From Streptomyces hydrogenans (GTDB lineage Bacteria > Actinomycetota > Actinomycetes > Streptomycetales > Streptomycetaceae): a stretch of 64,000 nt of DNA. The notes below the pieces were generated by a model. The model was not told where the DNA came from, searched no databases, and saw only the letters and a program-made list of their open reading frames with translations. Where the stretch lies: positions 1-64,000 of the forward strand of contig NZ_BNBS01000038.1 in assembly GCF_014656075.1 (NCBI RefSeq), in the 5' to 3' direction. Both the position numbers and the translations under genes were made by a program. Shown here piece by piece: positions 26,462-34,788 of this stretch (positions are counted from its first letter, which is position 1; each line of letters begins with the position of its first letter).

Positions 26462-29059
26462 GTGCACGACGAGAACGAGCGGAGCGAGGAAGCGGCTCTT
26501 GCCGAGCTGCGCAGGAGGCTCGGCGACGAGTTGGCCCGGCGCCGGTGGACCAAGACGCAGCTCGCCCGCCAGGCCGGCCTGGGGCGCACGACAGTGTCGG
26601 AGGCGTTCCAGGACAGCGGGCCAGTGCCGTCAGAACAGACGGTGGCAGCCCTGGCACACGCCCTGCGCCTTGACGTGGAGGAACTGCTGGAGCTGCGCCG
26701 CTCCGCCGTGGCGGCCCCACTGGTGGCCAGGTCGGCTGTGTCCGGGGCGGATGATGCAGGTCTGGGGCGACTGATCGGGCAGTGGGACCCGCACGACCTG
26801 GAGGTCCACCCCGCCAGCCCCGCACTGCCGGCCACAGGCACAACGGGAGGTCCTGGAAACCGGATGCTTCCCGGGTACGTCCGGCGGGAGCACGACCAGG
26901 TCCTGGCGCAGGCGGTGGCGGAGGCTGTCGCGGGCGGCAGTCGGATGGTGGTTGTGGTGGGCTCGTCATCGACGGGTAAGACGCGGGCCTGCTGGGAAGC
27001 GGTCCAGCCGCTCGCCGCCGAAGGCTGGCGGCTGTGGCACCCCTTCGACCCGACCCGCGCCGAAGCCGCGCTCGACGACCTGCACCGGGTCGGGCCGCGG
27101 ACGGTGGTGTGGCTCAACGAAGCCCAGCACTACCTCGGCGACCGGGAGCACGGTGAACGGATCGCCGCCGCCCTGCACCACCTGCTCGTCACACCCGAAC
27201 GAGGGCCCGTCCTCGTCCTGGGCACTCTGTGGCCCGAATACGCCCACCAGTACCGGGCCCTCCCCTCCCCCGACGCTCCCGATCCGCACAGCCGCGTCCG
27301 GGAGCTCCTCGCCGGCCGCACCCTGACCGTCCCCGAAGCCTTCGACGCCTCCGCCCTCGCCACCGCCGCCGAACTCGCCCAGAGAGGCGACACGCTGCTG
27401 GCCGACGCCCTCACCCGCGCCAGCGAGCACGGACGCCTCACCCAGGACCTGGCCGGAGCCCCGGAACTCCTCCACCAGCTCCACAACGCCAGCCCTCCCG
27501 CCCGTGCCCTGCTGGAAGCGGCCATGGACGCCCGCCGCCTCGGTGTCAGCCCGCACCTCCCCCAGGCATTCCTGACCGACGCCGCCGTTGACTACCTCAC
27601 CGACGCCGAATACGACGACCTCACCGGCGCCTGGGCCGAACACGCCTACGCCGAGCTCGCCCAGCCTGTCCACGGCAAGCAATCCGCTCTGCGCACCACC
27701 ACACCCCGCCCCGCAAGACGCCCTGTCCCGCCCACGGAACGCAGAGCCTCTTCGCCTCAATCCGTAGGGCCGACGGTCCGGCTCGCCGACTACCTCGAAC
27801 AGCACGGCCGCACCACCCGCTCGCACCTGTGCCCACCCGCCTCCTTCTGGCACGCCGCCCACACCCACCTCACCCACCCTGACGACCTCCACAACCTCAC
27901 CCAGGAGGCGCATACACGACTACGCCGGCAGTGGGCCCACCACCTCCGCCACCGGGCCGCCGCACACGGCAGCACCACCGCCATGATCGAACTGGCCCGG
28001 AGGGGTGAGAAGGCCGGGGACCTGAAGGGCGCCGAAACCGCCTACCGGGAGGCCGCCGACCATGGTGACGCTCACGCCTTGGTCAGGCTGGCACGAATGC
28101 GGAATAAGGCCGGGGATCTGAAGGGCGCCGAAGCCCTCTACCGGGAAGCCGCCGACCACGGAGAGTCTTCTGCACTGGCCGAAATGGCCCGGAGGCGGGC
28201 AGAGACCGGGGATCTGAAGGGCGCCGAAACCCTCTACCGGCAAGCCGCCGACCAAGGCGAGTCGTACGGCCTGATCAGCATGGCCCATATGCGGGAGGAG
28301 GGTGGGGACGTGAAGGGCGCCGTAACCCTCTACCGACAAGCCGCCGACCAAGATGACCCGTTGTACGCGCCTTACGCCTGGGAGAAGCTGGCTCAGATGC
28401 GGGAGAAGGCCGGGGACCTGAAGGGCGCCGAAGCCCTCCTCCGGGAAGCTGCCGACCACGGCCACCCTTCTCCTTTGGCCGAGCTGGCCCGGATGCGGGA
28501 GGAGTCCGGGGACCTGGAGGGCTTCGAAGCCCTCCTCAAGGAGGCCACCGACCAGGACGACCCGACGTACGCGCCTTACGCCTGGGAGAGACTGGTCCGC
28601 CTGCGGGAGGAGGCAGGGGACCTGAAGGGTGCTGAAGCCGTCCTCCGGGAAGCCGCCGACCACCACAATCCTTCAGCGCTGGCCGCGATAGCCCGGATGC
28701 GAGAGCGAGCTGGGGACCTGAGCGACGCCGAAACCCTCTACCGGCAAATCGTCGACCACGACAACCCTACCTACGCCCCTTATGCCTTGGTCAGGCTGGT
28801 CGAAATGCGGGAGAGGGCTGGCGACCTGAAGGGCGCCGAAACCCTCTACCGGCAAGCCGCCGACCACGGCGCCTCTTCCGCACTGGCCGTGATAGCCCGG
28901 ATGCGGGAGGCAGCCGGGGATCTGAAGGGCGCCGAAACCCTCTACCGGGAAGCCGCCGACCACGGCGCCTCCTACGATGCGGAAGATGACCTGATCAGGT
29001 TGTGGCCCTATGGGCTGGACCCGGATGGCACACCAACAGCGCCATGGACTTCTTTCTGA
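26462..29059 (+). CDS. XRE HTH - P-loop NTPase - tandem-repeat (TPR/Sel1-like) protein
   Basis: 865 aa from the GTG at 26462. A XRE helix-turn-helix (TKTQLARQAGLGRTTVSEAF, ~36-55) leads to an NTPase with VVVVGSSSTGKT (~161-172) and VVWLNEAQHYLG (~218). The last ~340 residues comprise ten repeats of 32 or 36 aa with the core AGDLKGAE-LYREAADHG, encoded from ~28000. DNA-binding head, signalling ATPase and superhelical repeat sensor resemble STAND-type regulators and some phage-defence proteins. The repeats are near-identical in DNA, a sign of recent expansion. Sensor or defence function is inferred. Confidence 0.75.
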   Translation: MHDENERSEEAALAELRRRLGDELARRRWTKTQLARQAGLGRTTVSEAFQDSGPVPSEQTVAALAHALRLDVEELLELRRSAVAAPLVARSAVSGADDAGLGRLIGQWDPHDLEVHPASPALPATGTTGGPGNRMLPGYVRREHDQVLAQAVAEAVAGGSRMVVVVGSSSTGKTRACWEAVQPLAAEGWRLWHPFDPTRAEAALDDLHRVGPRTVVWLNEAQHYLGDREHGERIAAALHHLLVTPERGPVLVLGTLWPEYAHQYRALPSPDAPDPHSRVRELLAGRTLTVPEAFDASALATAAELAQRGDTLLADALTRASEHGRLTQDLAGAPELLHQLHNASPPARALLEAAMDARRLGVSPHLPQAFLTDAAVDYLTDAEYDDLTGAWAEHAYAELAQPVHGKQSALRTTTPRPARRPVPPTERRASSPQSVGPTVRLADYLEQHGRTTRSHLCPPASFWHAAHTHLTHPDDLHNLTQEAHTRLRRQWAHHLRHRAAAHGSTTAMIELARRGEKAGDLKGAETAYREAADHGDAHALVRLARMRNKAGDLKGAEALYREAADHGESSALAEMARRRAETGDLKGAETLYRQAADQGESYGLISMAHMREEGGDVKGAVTLYRQAADQDDPLYAPYAWEKLAQMREKAGDLKGAEALLREAADHGHPSPLAELARMREESGDLEGFEALLKEATDQDDPTYAPYAWERLVRLREEAGDLKGAEAVLREAADHHNPSALAAIARMRERAGDLSDAETLYRQIVDHDNPTYAPYALVRLVEMRERAGDLKGAETLYRQAADHGASSALAVIARMREAAGDLKGAETLYREAADHGASYDAEDDLIRLWPYGLDPDGTPTAPWTSF

Positions 29060-29273
29060 CCGTGCGGGGACGCTGCCCTGCCCTGCCAGCCCCTCGCTCA
29101 CAGGCAGCCATACGAATGGCTCCGGCACGCCGACAGACGAGGTGGCCAGACATCGCCCATGAGGGGAGCGATACATGCGCACGGTCTGGCCAACGCCGCA
29201 CCTCGAACATTGATTGTTCCCTGCTGCGGGGGTCAGTCGGCGGCGTCCTATGTCCCGCTCTGGGGGTGCGGTT

Positions 29274-29440
29274 TCATGCCTGCCGGTGAAGGTGGGGTTC
29301 GTCGTCGGGCAGGTCGAGGTGCCCGTGGACACGGATGATGTTGGTGTCCCAGGGGCGGACCCCGTCGTGGCGGGGGAGGAGCAGGATGCCGAGGGTGGAG
29401 TGTCCCTCGGACTGTGTGGGGCGTGCGGTTACTTCGTGGT
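29274..29440 (-). pseudogene. Possible 3' gene remnant
   Basis: One minus frame reads ARPTQSEGHSTLGILLLPRH, then DGVRPWDTNIIRVHGHLDLP and stops at 29274. The composition is protein-like, but no start or upstream domain can be found. The rest of 29060-29510 shows nothing I can support. Confidence 0.3.
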
Positions 29441-29510
29441 GGCAAGCTTCATGAGACCGGGGAAGGCGCAGAGGCGATTCTCGGTGGATCTCGCATCTTC
29501 CGGGGCAGGG

Positions 29511-29840
29511 TCAGCTTGAGCGGACTCTGTAGTCAGGTCCAAAGTTCTCGGCTTCGGCTTGGGCTGCCGAATGATGGTTGTCCGCCATACGGGCCTTGGC
29601 CTCCTCGATGTGCGTCGGGCGGCTGCTCAGCCGAAGCTGAGGGCCGACATAGCCGGCCCCGACGACTGCGATCACCGAGCCGATCGATGGCCAGTCTGCT
29701 GGGTTGACGTAGTCATCGTCGATGTAGACGCGGTCGACCACACCGATCTCTCCGGACGGAATCTGGACCCTGAGCCCGTAGTGCATGTGGTGGATCACGG
29801 TTCCTGCGGTAACGGACCACTTCGTCAGCTGCTCGGCCAT
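29511..29840 (-). CDS. Hypothetical protein, 109 aa, S1/OB-like
   Basis: ATG at 29840. The N-terminal ~60 residues (GTVIHHMHYGLRVQIPSGEI, then GVVDRVYIDDDY, then VIAVVGAGYV) alternate strands in the manner of an S1/OB domain. Single-domain proteins like this occur among actinobacterial immunity-type genes. The cluster of element ends begins just upstream of it (29871). Confidence 0.55.
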   Translation of the reverse strand: MAEQLTKWSVTAGTVIHHMHYGLRVQIPSGEIGVVDRVYIDDDYVNPADWPSIGSVIAVVGAGYVGPQLRLSSRPTHIEEAKARMADNHHSAAQAEAENFGPDYRVRSS

Positions 29841-29870
29841 GGAACGAGTCTTCCAGTTCGCGAGGGGAGC

Positions 29871-29905
29871 CTTCGGTGAGACCGGTGCGTCTTCGCTGAG
29901 GCGGG
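29871..29905 (+). repeat. Doubled element-end motif (solo)
   Basis: CTTCGGTGAGACCGG at 29871 and CTTCGCTGAGGCGGG at 29891 lie exactly 20 bp apart in the right-end orientation of the elements below. A near copy of the same doubled motif lies at 32118-32152. No matching left end was found upstream. Confidence 0.6.
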
Positions 29906-29957
29906 CCAGCTCCCCGTCCCCTCCTTGTACTGCCCGGGGGGGCCACGCCGCGACGTT

Positions 29958-29976
29958 TTCAAAACCGGGTTTTGAA
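29958..29976. promoter_or_regulatory. parS-like palindrome abutting an element end
   Basis: TTCAAAACCGGGTTTTGAA. The base after its last A is the first base of the left inverted repeat of the element at 29977-30490. Confidence 0.75.
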
Positions 29977-30490
29977 GACCCGTCTCAGCGAAACTCGGTA
30001 GGACTCGTCAAAGTTTGGCCGCCCGGGCAGAGCTGGTTGTCGCCGCCGAGCGCGGGCGCCATGATCACGGAATGACTGAAGAGACTGTGGTCGAGAAGAC
30101 CTGGCGCGGAATACTGGAAGGGCGCCCGGGGGCGCGGCGGGGAGATCCTGCCGTCATTGCGGCCGCCTATGCCGAGCCTCGGCTGCGGGCCCTGTTCCCG
30201 TTTCCGAGCCACGGGGCGCTCTCCTTCCACCGGAACACGCAGTACCCGTGGAGCAACGACTTGCCGTACATCGTGGGCGACGCGCAATGGTGCATCGTCT
30301 ACGCGCCGATACGCGTGGATGGCGTGCTGGGCGAGTCGCTTACACCGCAGGAGGCGGCTGCGTTGGTGGTGGCTCATCTGCCCGATGGCTGCGGGCCGGC
30401 CTTCGAAGGCCCTTGGCCTCAGCAGGACAGCCCCATCGACTGACCGGACTGGGCAGCTGCAGAGGCGGCCGAAGTTCGCGGAGACGGGTC
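29977..30490. mobile_element. Short inverted-repeat element carrying a DUF6193 gene
   Basis: The left end GACCCGTCTCAGCGAA (29977) and the reverse complement of the right end (ending 30490), GACCCGTCTCCGCGAA, match at 19 of 22 positions. The 514-bp interior holds one gene (30072-30443) and no transposase. The ends share the GTCTCA core with the elements at 30495 and 31074. Mobilisation in trans is inferred. Confidence 0.55.
30072..30443 (+). CDS. DUF6193-like protein, 123 aa
   Basis: I chose the ATG at 30072 (MTEETVVEKTWRGIL). Family hallmarks: AAYAEPRLRALFPFPSHGAL, YPWSNDLPYI, then LTPQEAAALVVAHLPDGCGP. The domain is frequent in Streptomyces in natural-product and toxin-immunity-type contexts. 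It is the only gene inside its inverted-repeat element. Confidence 0.7.
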   Translation: MTEETVVEKTWRGILEGRPGARRGDPAVIAAAYAEPRLRALFPFPSHGALSFHRNTQYPWSNDLPYIVGDAQWCIVYAPIRVDGVLGESLTPQEAAALVVAHLPDGCGPAFEGPWPQQDSPID

Positions 30491-30494
30491 GAAG

Positions 30495-31041
30495 TGTCCC
30501 GTCTCAGCTGATGTGGCCCCTGGACGGAGCTGTGACCTGCGGCGACCAGATCAGCTGAGACGCCGACTACCGAAAATCTCAGACGCTCTGGCCCCTGAAG
30601 CCTGGATGTCGGGTGGCGTCTCAGTCGTTCTGGTCCGGATGAGTTCATGCCGATCTACAGCACGGCAACGCATGAGATCAGATCGGTGGACAGAAAGATC
30701 AGGCGAGTGCCTTCGGTAGCATCCACTCGTCCCATGGCGACTGGGGCATCTCCCAGGCGCTGAAGTGCTGGCAGTCCCTGCTCGAAGTCCTTGCGGGTGA
30801 CAATGCCGTCCTCCGCCATGCATTGAGCCCGCCACGCCCAGACGCTGAGGAACCGGCTGGCTGGCAGCGCCGCTTCGCCCCACACCGAGAAGGTCGCCCC
30901 AGCACGCAAAGCTAGGGCGGCCTCGCAGGCGGCATCGGTCCCATGTTGTTCGAGGGCAGCAGCCAGGTCTTCGCGATCCACGACGTGCAGTATCGCCCGC
31001 TAGCCGCCTCGTAGACGGGCCAGATCACCTGAGACGGGACA
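30495..31041. mobile_element. Short inverted-repeat element carrying one small gene (547 bp)
   Basis: The left end TGTCCCGTCTCAGCTGAT (30495) and the reverse complement of the right end (ending 31041), TGTCCCGTCTCAGGTGAT, continue into TGGCCC on both sides; 23 of 25 positions match. The interior holds one minus-strand gene (30655-30981) and a 12-bp inner inverted repeat (30501-30512 with 30550-30561). No transposase and no obvious target duplication. Confidence 0.65.
30655..30981 (-). CDS. Hypothetical protein, 108 aa (immunity-like)
   Basis: From a GTG at 30981. Helical, acidic and tryptophan-containing: ALAAALEQHG-like start, FSVWGEAALPASRFLSVWAW, then GTRLIFLSTDLISC. Not recognised, but its size and composition match small immunity-type proteins. 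Its 5' end lies 60 bp inside the right end of its element. Confidence 0.5.
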   Translation of the reverse strand: MDREDLAAALEQHGTDAACEAALALRAGATFSVWGEAALPASRFLSVWAWRAQCMAEDGIVTRKDFEQGLPALQRLGDAPVAMGRVDATEGTRLIFLSTDLISCVAVL

Positions 31042-31073
31042 GCCTCTGGCCGGGCGAGGACTCAGCGGGGGAC

Positions 31074-31629
31074 TGTCCTGTCTCACCGAAGGTTGACCGA
31101 TCTCATCGAAGATTGGGCAGTGCCTCCCGATCAGCACAGGCTTGTAAGTCGCAATTGGGCTTCGTTGCGGACATCGGAATCTTGGTCAGCTGCCAAGGTC
31201 CGGAGCTGCGCGATCAGCTCATCGCCGTCCTCTCCGGTCGCCCAGCGTGGGTCACAGTCAAGCTCCGCAGCGAGCTGATCGGCCGTTCCCTGGTCGGAGG
31301 CGACTGCACGTGCAGCGAGCACGGCCCGCAGGCCGGCCAGATCTCTCCGAGCCAAGAGAGCCAACGCAGTCTCCGAGGTCACGCCGGTGTCCTGAGCGTC
31401 CAGCAAGAGACGGTGCAGGACACCGGCGACACCCTCAATCTGAGGCGCTGCCGCCAGACGTCGTCCTGCCGCAGCCCTCACAGACCAGGCCGGTGATTCC
31501 GCTGCGGTGATCACGTCGCGAAGCCCTTGCTCGGTGAAGTCATCCACACCGTCAGGTTGCCGGCAAGATGTCTCGATCACGCTTCGTTGAGACAACACCT
31601 CACCGGTCAACCTTCAGTGAGACAGGACA
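31074..31629. mobile_element. Short inverted-repeat element carrying a HEAT-like gene (556 bp)
   Basis: The left end starts TGTCCTGTCTCACCGAAGG (31074-31098). The right end (31605-31629) is its reverse complement at 24 of 25 positions. An inner half-motif TCTCATCGAAG at 31101 repeats the core 20 bp in. One minus-strand gene inside, no transposase. The right end supplies the last codons and stop of the neighbouring gene at 31607, so the element probably inserted into that gene's 3' end. Confidence 0.75.
31131..31547 (-). CDS. HEAT-repeat-like protein, ~138 aa
   Basis: Repeated helical pairs: ITAAESPAWSVRAAAGRRLA, then VTSETALALLARRDLAGL, then AADQDSDVRNEAQLRLTSL. The start is uncertain: I chose GTG 31547 (VDDFTEQGL) because the frame further up runs into the element's inverted repeat (TTG 31610). 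Small HEAT proteins of this type occur among polymorphic-toxin immunity genes. Confidence 0.6.
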   Translation of the reverse strand: MDDFTEQGLRDVITAAESPAWSVRAAAGRRLAAAPQIEGVAGVLHRLLLDAQDTGVTSETALALLARRDLAGLRAVLAARAVASDQGTADQLAAELDCDPRWATGEDGDELIAQLRTLAADQDSDVRNEAQLRLTSLC

Positions 31630-31987
31630 AATGGCGCAGCTTCCGTGCCTGCGGGTCGAAACAGTTGAGGCCCATGGACGAAGCGACTTCGGCCGCGTGG
31701 GCGGATGCCTCGTCGGCCATGCTCCAGCGCATGGGGAAGTAGATCAACGGGCCGCGGGCCTCCCCGATCAGCGGAGCGGTTGACCACGGTGAGGTGTCAT
31801 CGTCGTCTTCGGTGAGGTCAGGCCACCGCTCCAAGAGCGCGCCGACGAAGGCCGCTATGCGTTCAGACGGAGGAACCGCGGCCTCTTCCGTGTCCATGAA
31901 GCGGTCATACAGACTGCGGAAGCACCGGGCCGCAGCAGCGTCATCCGCCGGCCGCTCGCCCTCCCACACGGCAAGGTCATAGCTCAT
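31607..31987 (-). CDS. Immunity-like protein, 126 aa, with an element-encoded C-terminus
   Basis: From the ATG at 31987: MSYDLAVWEGERPADDAAAA, then PPSERIAAFVGALLERWPDL, TSPWSTAPLIGEARGPLIYF, ASSMGLNCFDPQARKL. This is a recognisable family of Streptomyces immunity-type proteins that normally end soon after the FDPQ segment. Here the last residues (HLSCLTEG) and the stop come from the inverted repeat of the adjacent element. Confidence 0.65.
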   Translation of the reverse strand: MSYDLAVWEGERPADDAAAARCFRSLYDRFMDTEEAAVPPSERIAAFVGALLERWPDLTEDDDDTSPWSTAPLIGEARGPLIYFPMRWSMADEASAHAAEVASSMGLNCFDPQARKLRHLSCLTEG

Positions 31988-32052
31988 GGGCGCAGCCTGC
32001 CATGCCTCACTGACAGCCGGACCGGCGAACCAGATCACCACGGCAGGGCCAG

Positions 32053-32152
32053 TTCGCCTGAGGCGGGACAGCCCTGCCTGGTGAAACTTCGGTGAGACGA
32101 AAAGGCCAGTCGTCAATCTCCGCTGAGACCGGTGCATCTCCGCTGAGACAGG
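32053..32152 (+). repeat. Cluster of four solo element ends
   Basis: Right-end motifs in one orientation at 32053-32070 (GCCTGAGGCGGGACA), 32087-32098 (CTTCGGTGAGAC), 32118-32132 and 32138-32152 (CTCCGCTGAGAC, 20 bp apart). The first resembles the right end at 31041 at ~22 of 25 positions. This suggests repeated insertions or decayed elements. Confidence 0.6.
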
Positions 32153-32203
32153 TCAGGACGCCACCAGGTGACCGCCCTCCCTGGGGGCTACGTGATCGAG
32201 CCG

Positions 32204-32222
32204 TTCAAAACCGGGTTTTGAC
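32204..32222. promoter_or_regulatory. parS-like palindrome, last base changed
   Basis: TTCAAAACCGGGTTTTGAC; 18 of 19 positions match the other copies. It bounds the element cluster on the right as the 29958 copy bounds it on the left. Confidence 0.65.
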
Positions 32223-32262
32223 GTGAGTGCCAGGGAGACCACCCGCGAAACCAAAAAGGGCC

Positions 32263-32290
32263 GCCGCCTCCGCGAAGATGCGGAGGCGGC
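32263..32290 (-). terminator. Rho-independent terminator for the 32312 gene
   Basis: An 11-bp GC-rich stem (32263-32273 with 32280-32290) is followed on the minus strand by a five-T run within 7 bases, about 22 bp after the stop at 32312. Confidence 0.8.
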
Positions 32291-32311
32291 GACCTTCATC
32301 ATGGTGCGCTG

Positions 32312-32857
32312 TCAGTGGGCCCAGGTGGCGGACTGGGGTTCCAGGTCGGGGTTGGGTACGGCTGCTGCGGCAGCGGGGTGCCGCATGGTGGTGACCGGGA
32401 CGGCGCCGGGCTCGCCGGGGTAGAGGCACCAGCGGGTCCAGGCGTGGACGCGCTGCATGCAGAGGGCGGCGGCGTGGATGGTGGTGGCCCAGCGGTGGCG
32501 CCCGCAGAGGAGGAACAGAGCGGGGTGGTCACCGTCGTCGGCGTCCGGGGCAGGCAGGCTGGTGATGTGCAGGCCGCCAAGAATCAGGGTGAAGCCGAGG
32601 GCAGCCGGGTCCTGGCTGGGGATCCAGATACGTTCCGCAGGGTGCATGGTGCCGTCATCGCCCGCGCTGGTCACGAGATCGTGCAGGCCGGTGGCGGTCA
32701 CGCGCTCGCCCCGGTATCGGCCGGCTTGAGGACACGGGGGAGAAGGACGTGGAGGCTCGACGTTGACCTGGCGGCCGCGGGCGCGCAGCTCTCGGGCGAG
32801 GAGTTCGGTGAGGCTGGCTGCCCTTTTCCGGACCAAGGACCGATGGGAGGCTGGCAC
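32312..32857 (-). CDS. Hypothetical protein, 181 aa
   Basis: From a GTG at 32857. A basic N-terminus (HRSLVRKRAASLTELLAREL) is followed by a globular part with ALFLLCGRHRW and ALCMQRVHAWTRWCLYPGE. No family recognised. The good terminator after it and the divergent gene 26 bp upstream support it as a real gene. Confidence 0.65.
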   Translation of the reverse strand: MPASHRSLVRKRAASLTELLARELRARGRQVNVEPPRPSPPCPQAGRYRGERVTATGLHDLVTSAGDDGTMHPAERIWIPSQDPAALGFTLILGGLHITSLPAPDADDGDHPALFLLCGRHRWATTIHAAALCMQRVHAWTRWCLYPGEPGAVPVTTMRHPAAAAAVPNPDLEPQSATWAH

Positions 32858-32882
32858 GCAGCGGCCCGACTAGGTTGAGCGC

Positions 32883-34244
32883 ATGACAAGCCTTGATCAC
32901 CCGCAACTCTCCGGGTTGGGGCGGAACCCGTCGGCTCCTCAGGATGTCCTGGTACGTCTGGCTACACACAAGGCCGGCCGACACGGGATATCGCAACGTC
33001 GCGGGCGGCTGGAGGACGTCGTTGTCGATGCTCTGCTGGCGCAAGGCGACTGCAACACCGCTGTGGCCCTTCACGGGGACCGGATCTCCCCGGAGATGCG
33101 CCGAAGGATTGCCGAGCACCCCGATCCGGCGATCCGCAACGCGTTCACAGACTTTGTCCGCGACATGGTTGACCGCAAGGTGCAGATCGGCATCGTCGAC
33201 CTGGAGGAAGCCTATGGCCAGCCACGGATGATGCTCGCCAGCGCGCCGAGTCCGAGCCTGCGTGCCGCAGTCGCACGAACCTGGCACGACCGGCCTCTCA
33301 CCGTGCAAATGGATCTACTCGCTGACCCGGATCCGCAGGTCCGTTCAGCCGCCACCGAGCACAGGAATCCGGGTGTCCCGCCTGAGTGGAGGGAGCGCTG
33401 CCTTGCCGACCCCGCAGTGCGCACCAGCCTGGCACGCTATGTCCCCCTCACATCGGAACAGTTTGCGCAGCTCATGCGGCACGAGGAAAAGGAGCTCCAT
33501 CAGGCTGTCGCCGGTAACCCTCATCTATCGGCAGAGATGGTTGCCCAGCTCCTGGGCATCGACGACCCGCTCGTGCGGGTCGCGGTTGCGCTGAGCCGGC
33601 ATGTGGACGCCGAAACCCGGGAGCGACTGTATGCGCTCGTAGAAGCCGAACGCGCGGACGGAAGCATCGAGGCGGAAGTGGCTCTGAGCTGGAACTTCGC
33701 CGAACCGGGCTGGCTGCGCGAGGCGCCTCTCGATGAGCAAATGTCCTACCTGGACTGCCCGTACACACCATTCCGGTGCGCACTGGCCTCCTGTCACGAC
33801 CTGCCTGAAGAGGCATGGCGTCGGCTGGACAGCGACCCGGAACTCGCAGTCCGCCGTGCTGCCGCCCGTCGGCCGAACACACCACCGGAGGTTCTGGAAG
33901 GACTGGTCCGCGCTCACGGCGACGTATTGCACATCCGACCGCTGCTCGTCGACCACCCCAACTTCCCTCGTGACGTGCTGCGCACGTTCGTCGACGAGCC
34001 AAGCCCGAACGTGCGCTACCTCGCCCTGGAGGACCCGGAACTGCCCCTGCCGCACCTTCAGCAGCTCGCCGCCGCTACCGAGCCCTTCCTGCGCCGCGGG
34101 GTCGCCCGTCACCCCAACGTCACGGACGTATTGCTGGAACGGCTGCTCGGTGACCCGGACCCCCAGGTAGCCGACGACGCCGCTGCCAACTCTGTGCTGC
34201 GGCCGACCCAGATGTATCGGATCCTTACCGCTGCCGGCTTGTGA
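32883..34244 (+). CDS. Leucine-rich-variant/HEAT-type repeat protein, 453 aa
   Basis: Runs of LRV-like units are visible: NPSAPQDVLVRLATH, HPDPAIRNAFTDF, DPDPQVRSAATEHRNPGVPP, NPHLSAEMVAQLLGIDDPLV, DPELAVRRAAARRPNTPPEV, HPNVTDVLLERLLGDPDPQV. At least ten two-helix repeats fill the length, with no catalytic domain. LRV proteins are common in Streptomyces; function unknown, presumably protein binding. It is divergent from 32312. Confidence 0.75.
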   Translation: MTSLDHPQLSGLGRNPSAPQDVLVRLATHKAGRHGISQRRGRLEDVVVDALLAQGDCNTAVALHGDRISPEMRRRIAEHPDPAIRNAFTDFVRDMVDRKVQIGIVDLEEAYGQPRMMLASAPSPSLRAAVARTWHDRPLTVQMDLLADPDPQVRSAATEHRNPGVPPEWRERCLADPAVRTSLARYVPLTSEQFAQLMRHEEKELHQAVAGNPHLSAEMVAQLLGIDDPLVRVAVALSRHVDAETRERLYALVEAERADGSIEAEVALSWNFAEPGWLREAPLDEQMSYLDCPYTPFRCALASCHDLPEEAWRRLDSDPELAVRRAAARRPNTPPEVLEGLVRAHGDVLHIRPLLVDHPNFPRDVLRTFVDEPSPNVRYLALEDPELPLPHLQQLAAATEPFLRRGVARHPNVTDVLLERLLGDPDPQVADDAAANSVLRPTQMYRILTAAGL

Positions 34245-34311
34245 CCCCACGAGAGGCCCAGGCCCCAGGTGGTGTCGGTGACCACGAGGGACTGGTCGGC
34301 AGGCGGGCTCA

Positions 34312-34788
34312 TCAGGCGCCGCCGTTCGCGCGCTCGTAGAGGTCGATGAGGGCGGTAATGGTGTCGGGGTTGTCTGCCAGGCCGACCCAGTGCCCGAGCA
34401 CGGTGAAGACGGGCACGGTTTCCATGTCGGCGTCGTAGATGACGCAGTAGTCGCCGTACCGGTCGAGCACCATCTCCCGCAGGACCGGGATCAGCGCGGT
34501 GTCGAGGATCTCCAGGGCGTCGACGACGAGCAGGGCGGGCTCGCCGGGCGCCGGCGGGCGGACCAGGGTGCCAGTCACACGCAGCAGGTCGCCGGGCTGG
34601 ATCCGGTTCAGCAGCTCGTGGACGATCCTCGGGTCGCCGCTGGTGCAGGTGACGACCGTGTCGTGGATGTCCTCGTCGACGGCGTCGAGGTCGGTGGGGA
34701 CGATCAGGTCGAAGGTTGCGGTGCCACGCAGGCCGGGGGAGGGGATCGCGTCGACCCAGCCATCGACGGCGCAGTGCTTGGTGTCCAT
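34312..34788 (-). CDS. OB-fold-like plasmid protein, 158 aa
   Basis: I chose the ATG at 34788 (MDTKHCAVDGWV); its first bases overlap the stop of the upstream gene. The pattern GDLLRVTGTLVRPPAPGEPA looks like an OB-fold strand pair. The C-terminus is acidic and hydrophobic. Last gene of a minus-strand run; no enzyme motif. Confidence 0.6.
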   Translation of the reverse strand: MDTKHCAVDGWVDAIPSPGLRGTATFDLIVPTDLDAVDEDIHDTVVTCTSGDPRIVHELLNRIQPGDLLRVTGTLVRPPAPGEPALLVVDALEILDTALIPVLREMVLDRYGDYCVIYDADMETVPVFTVLGHWVGLADNPDTITALIDLYERANGGA

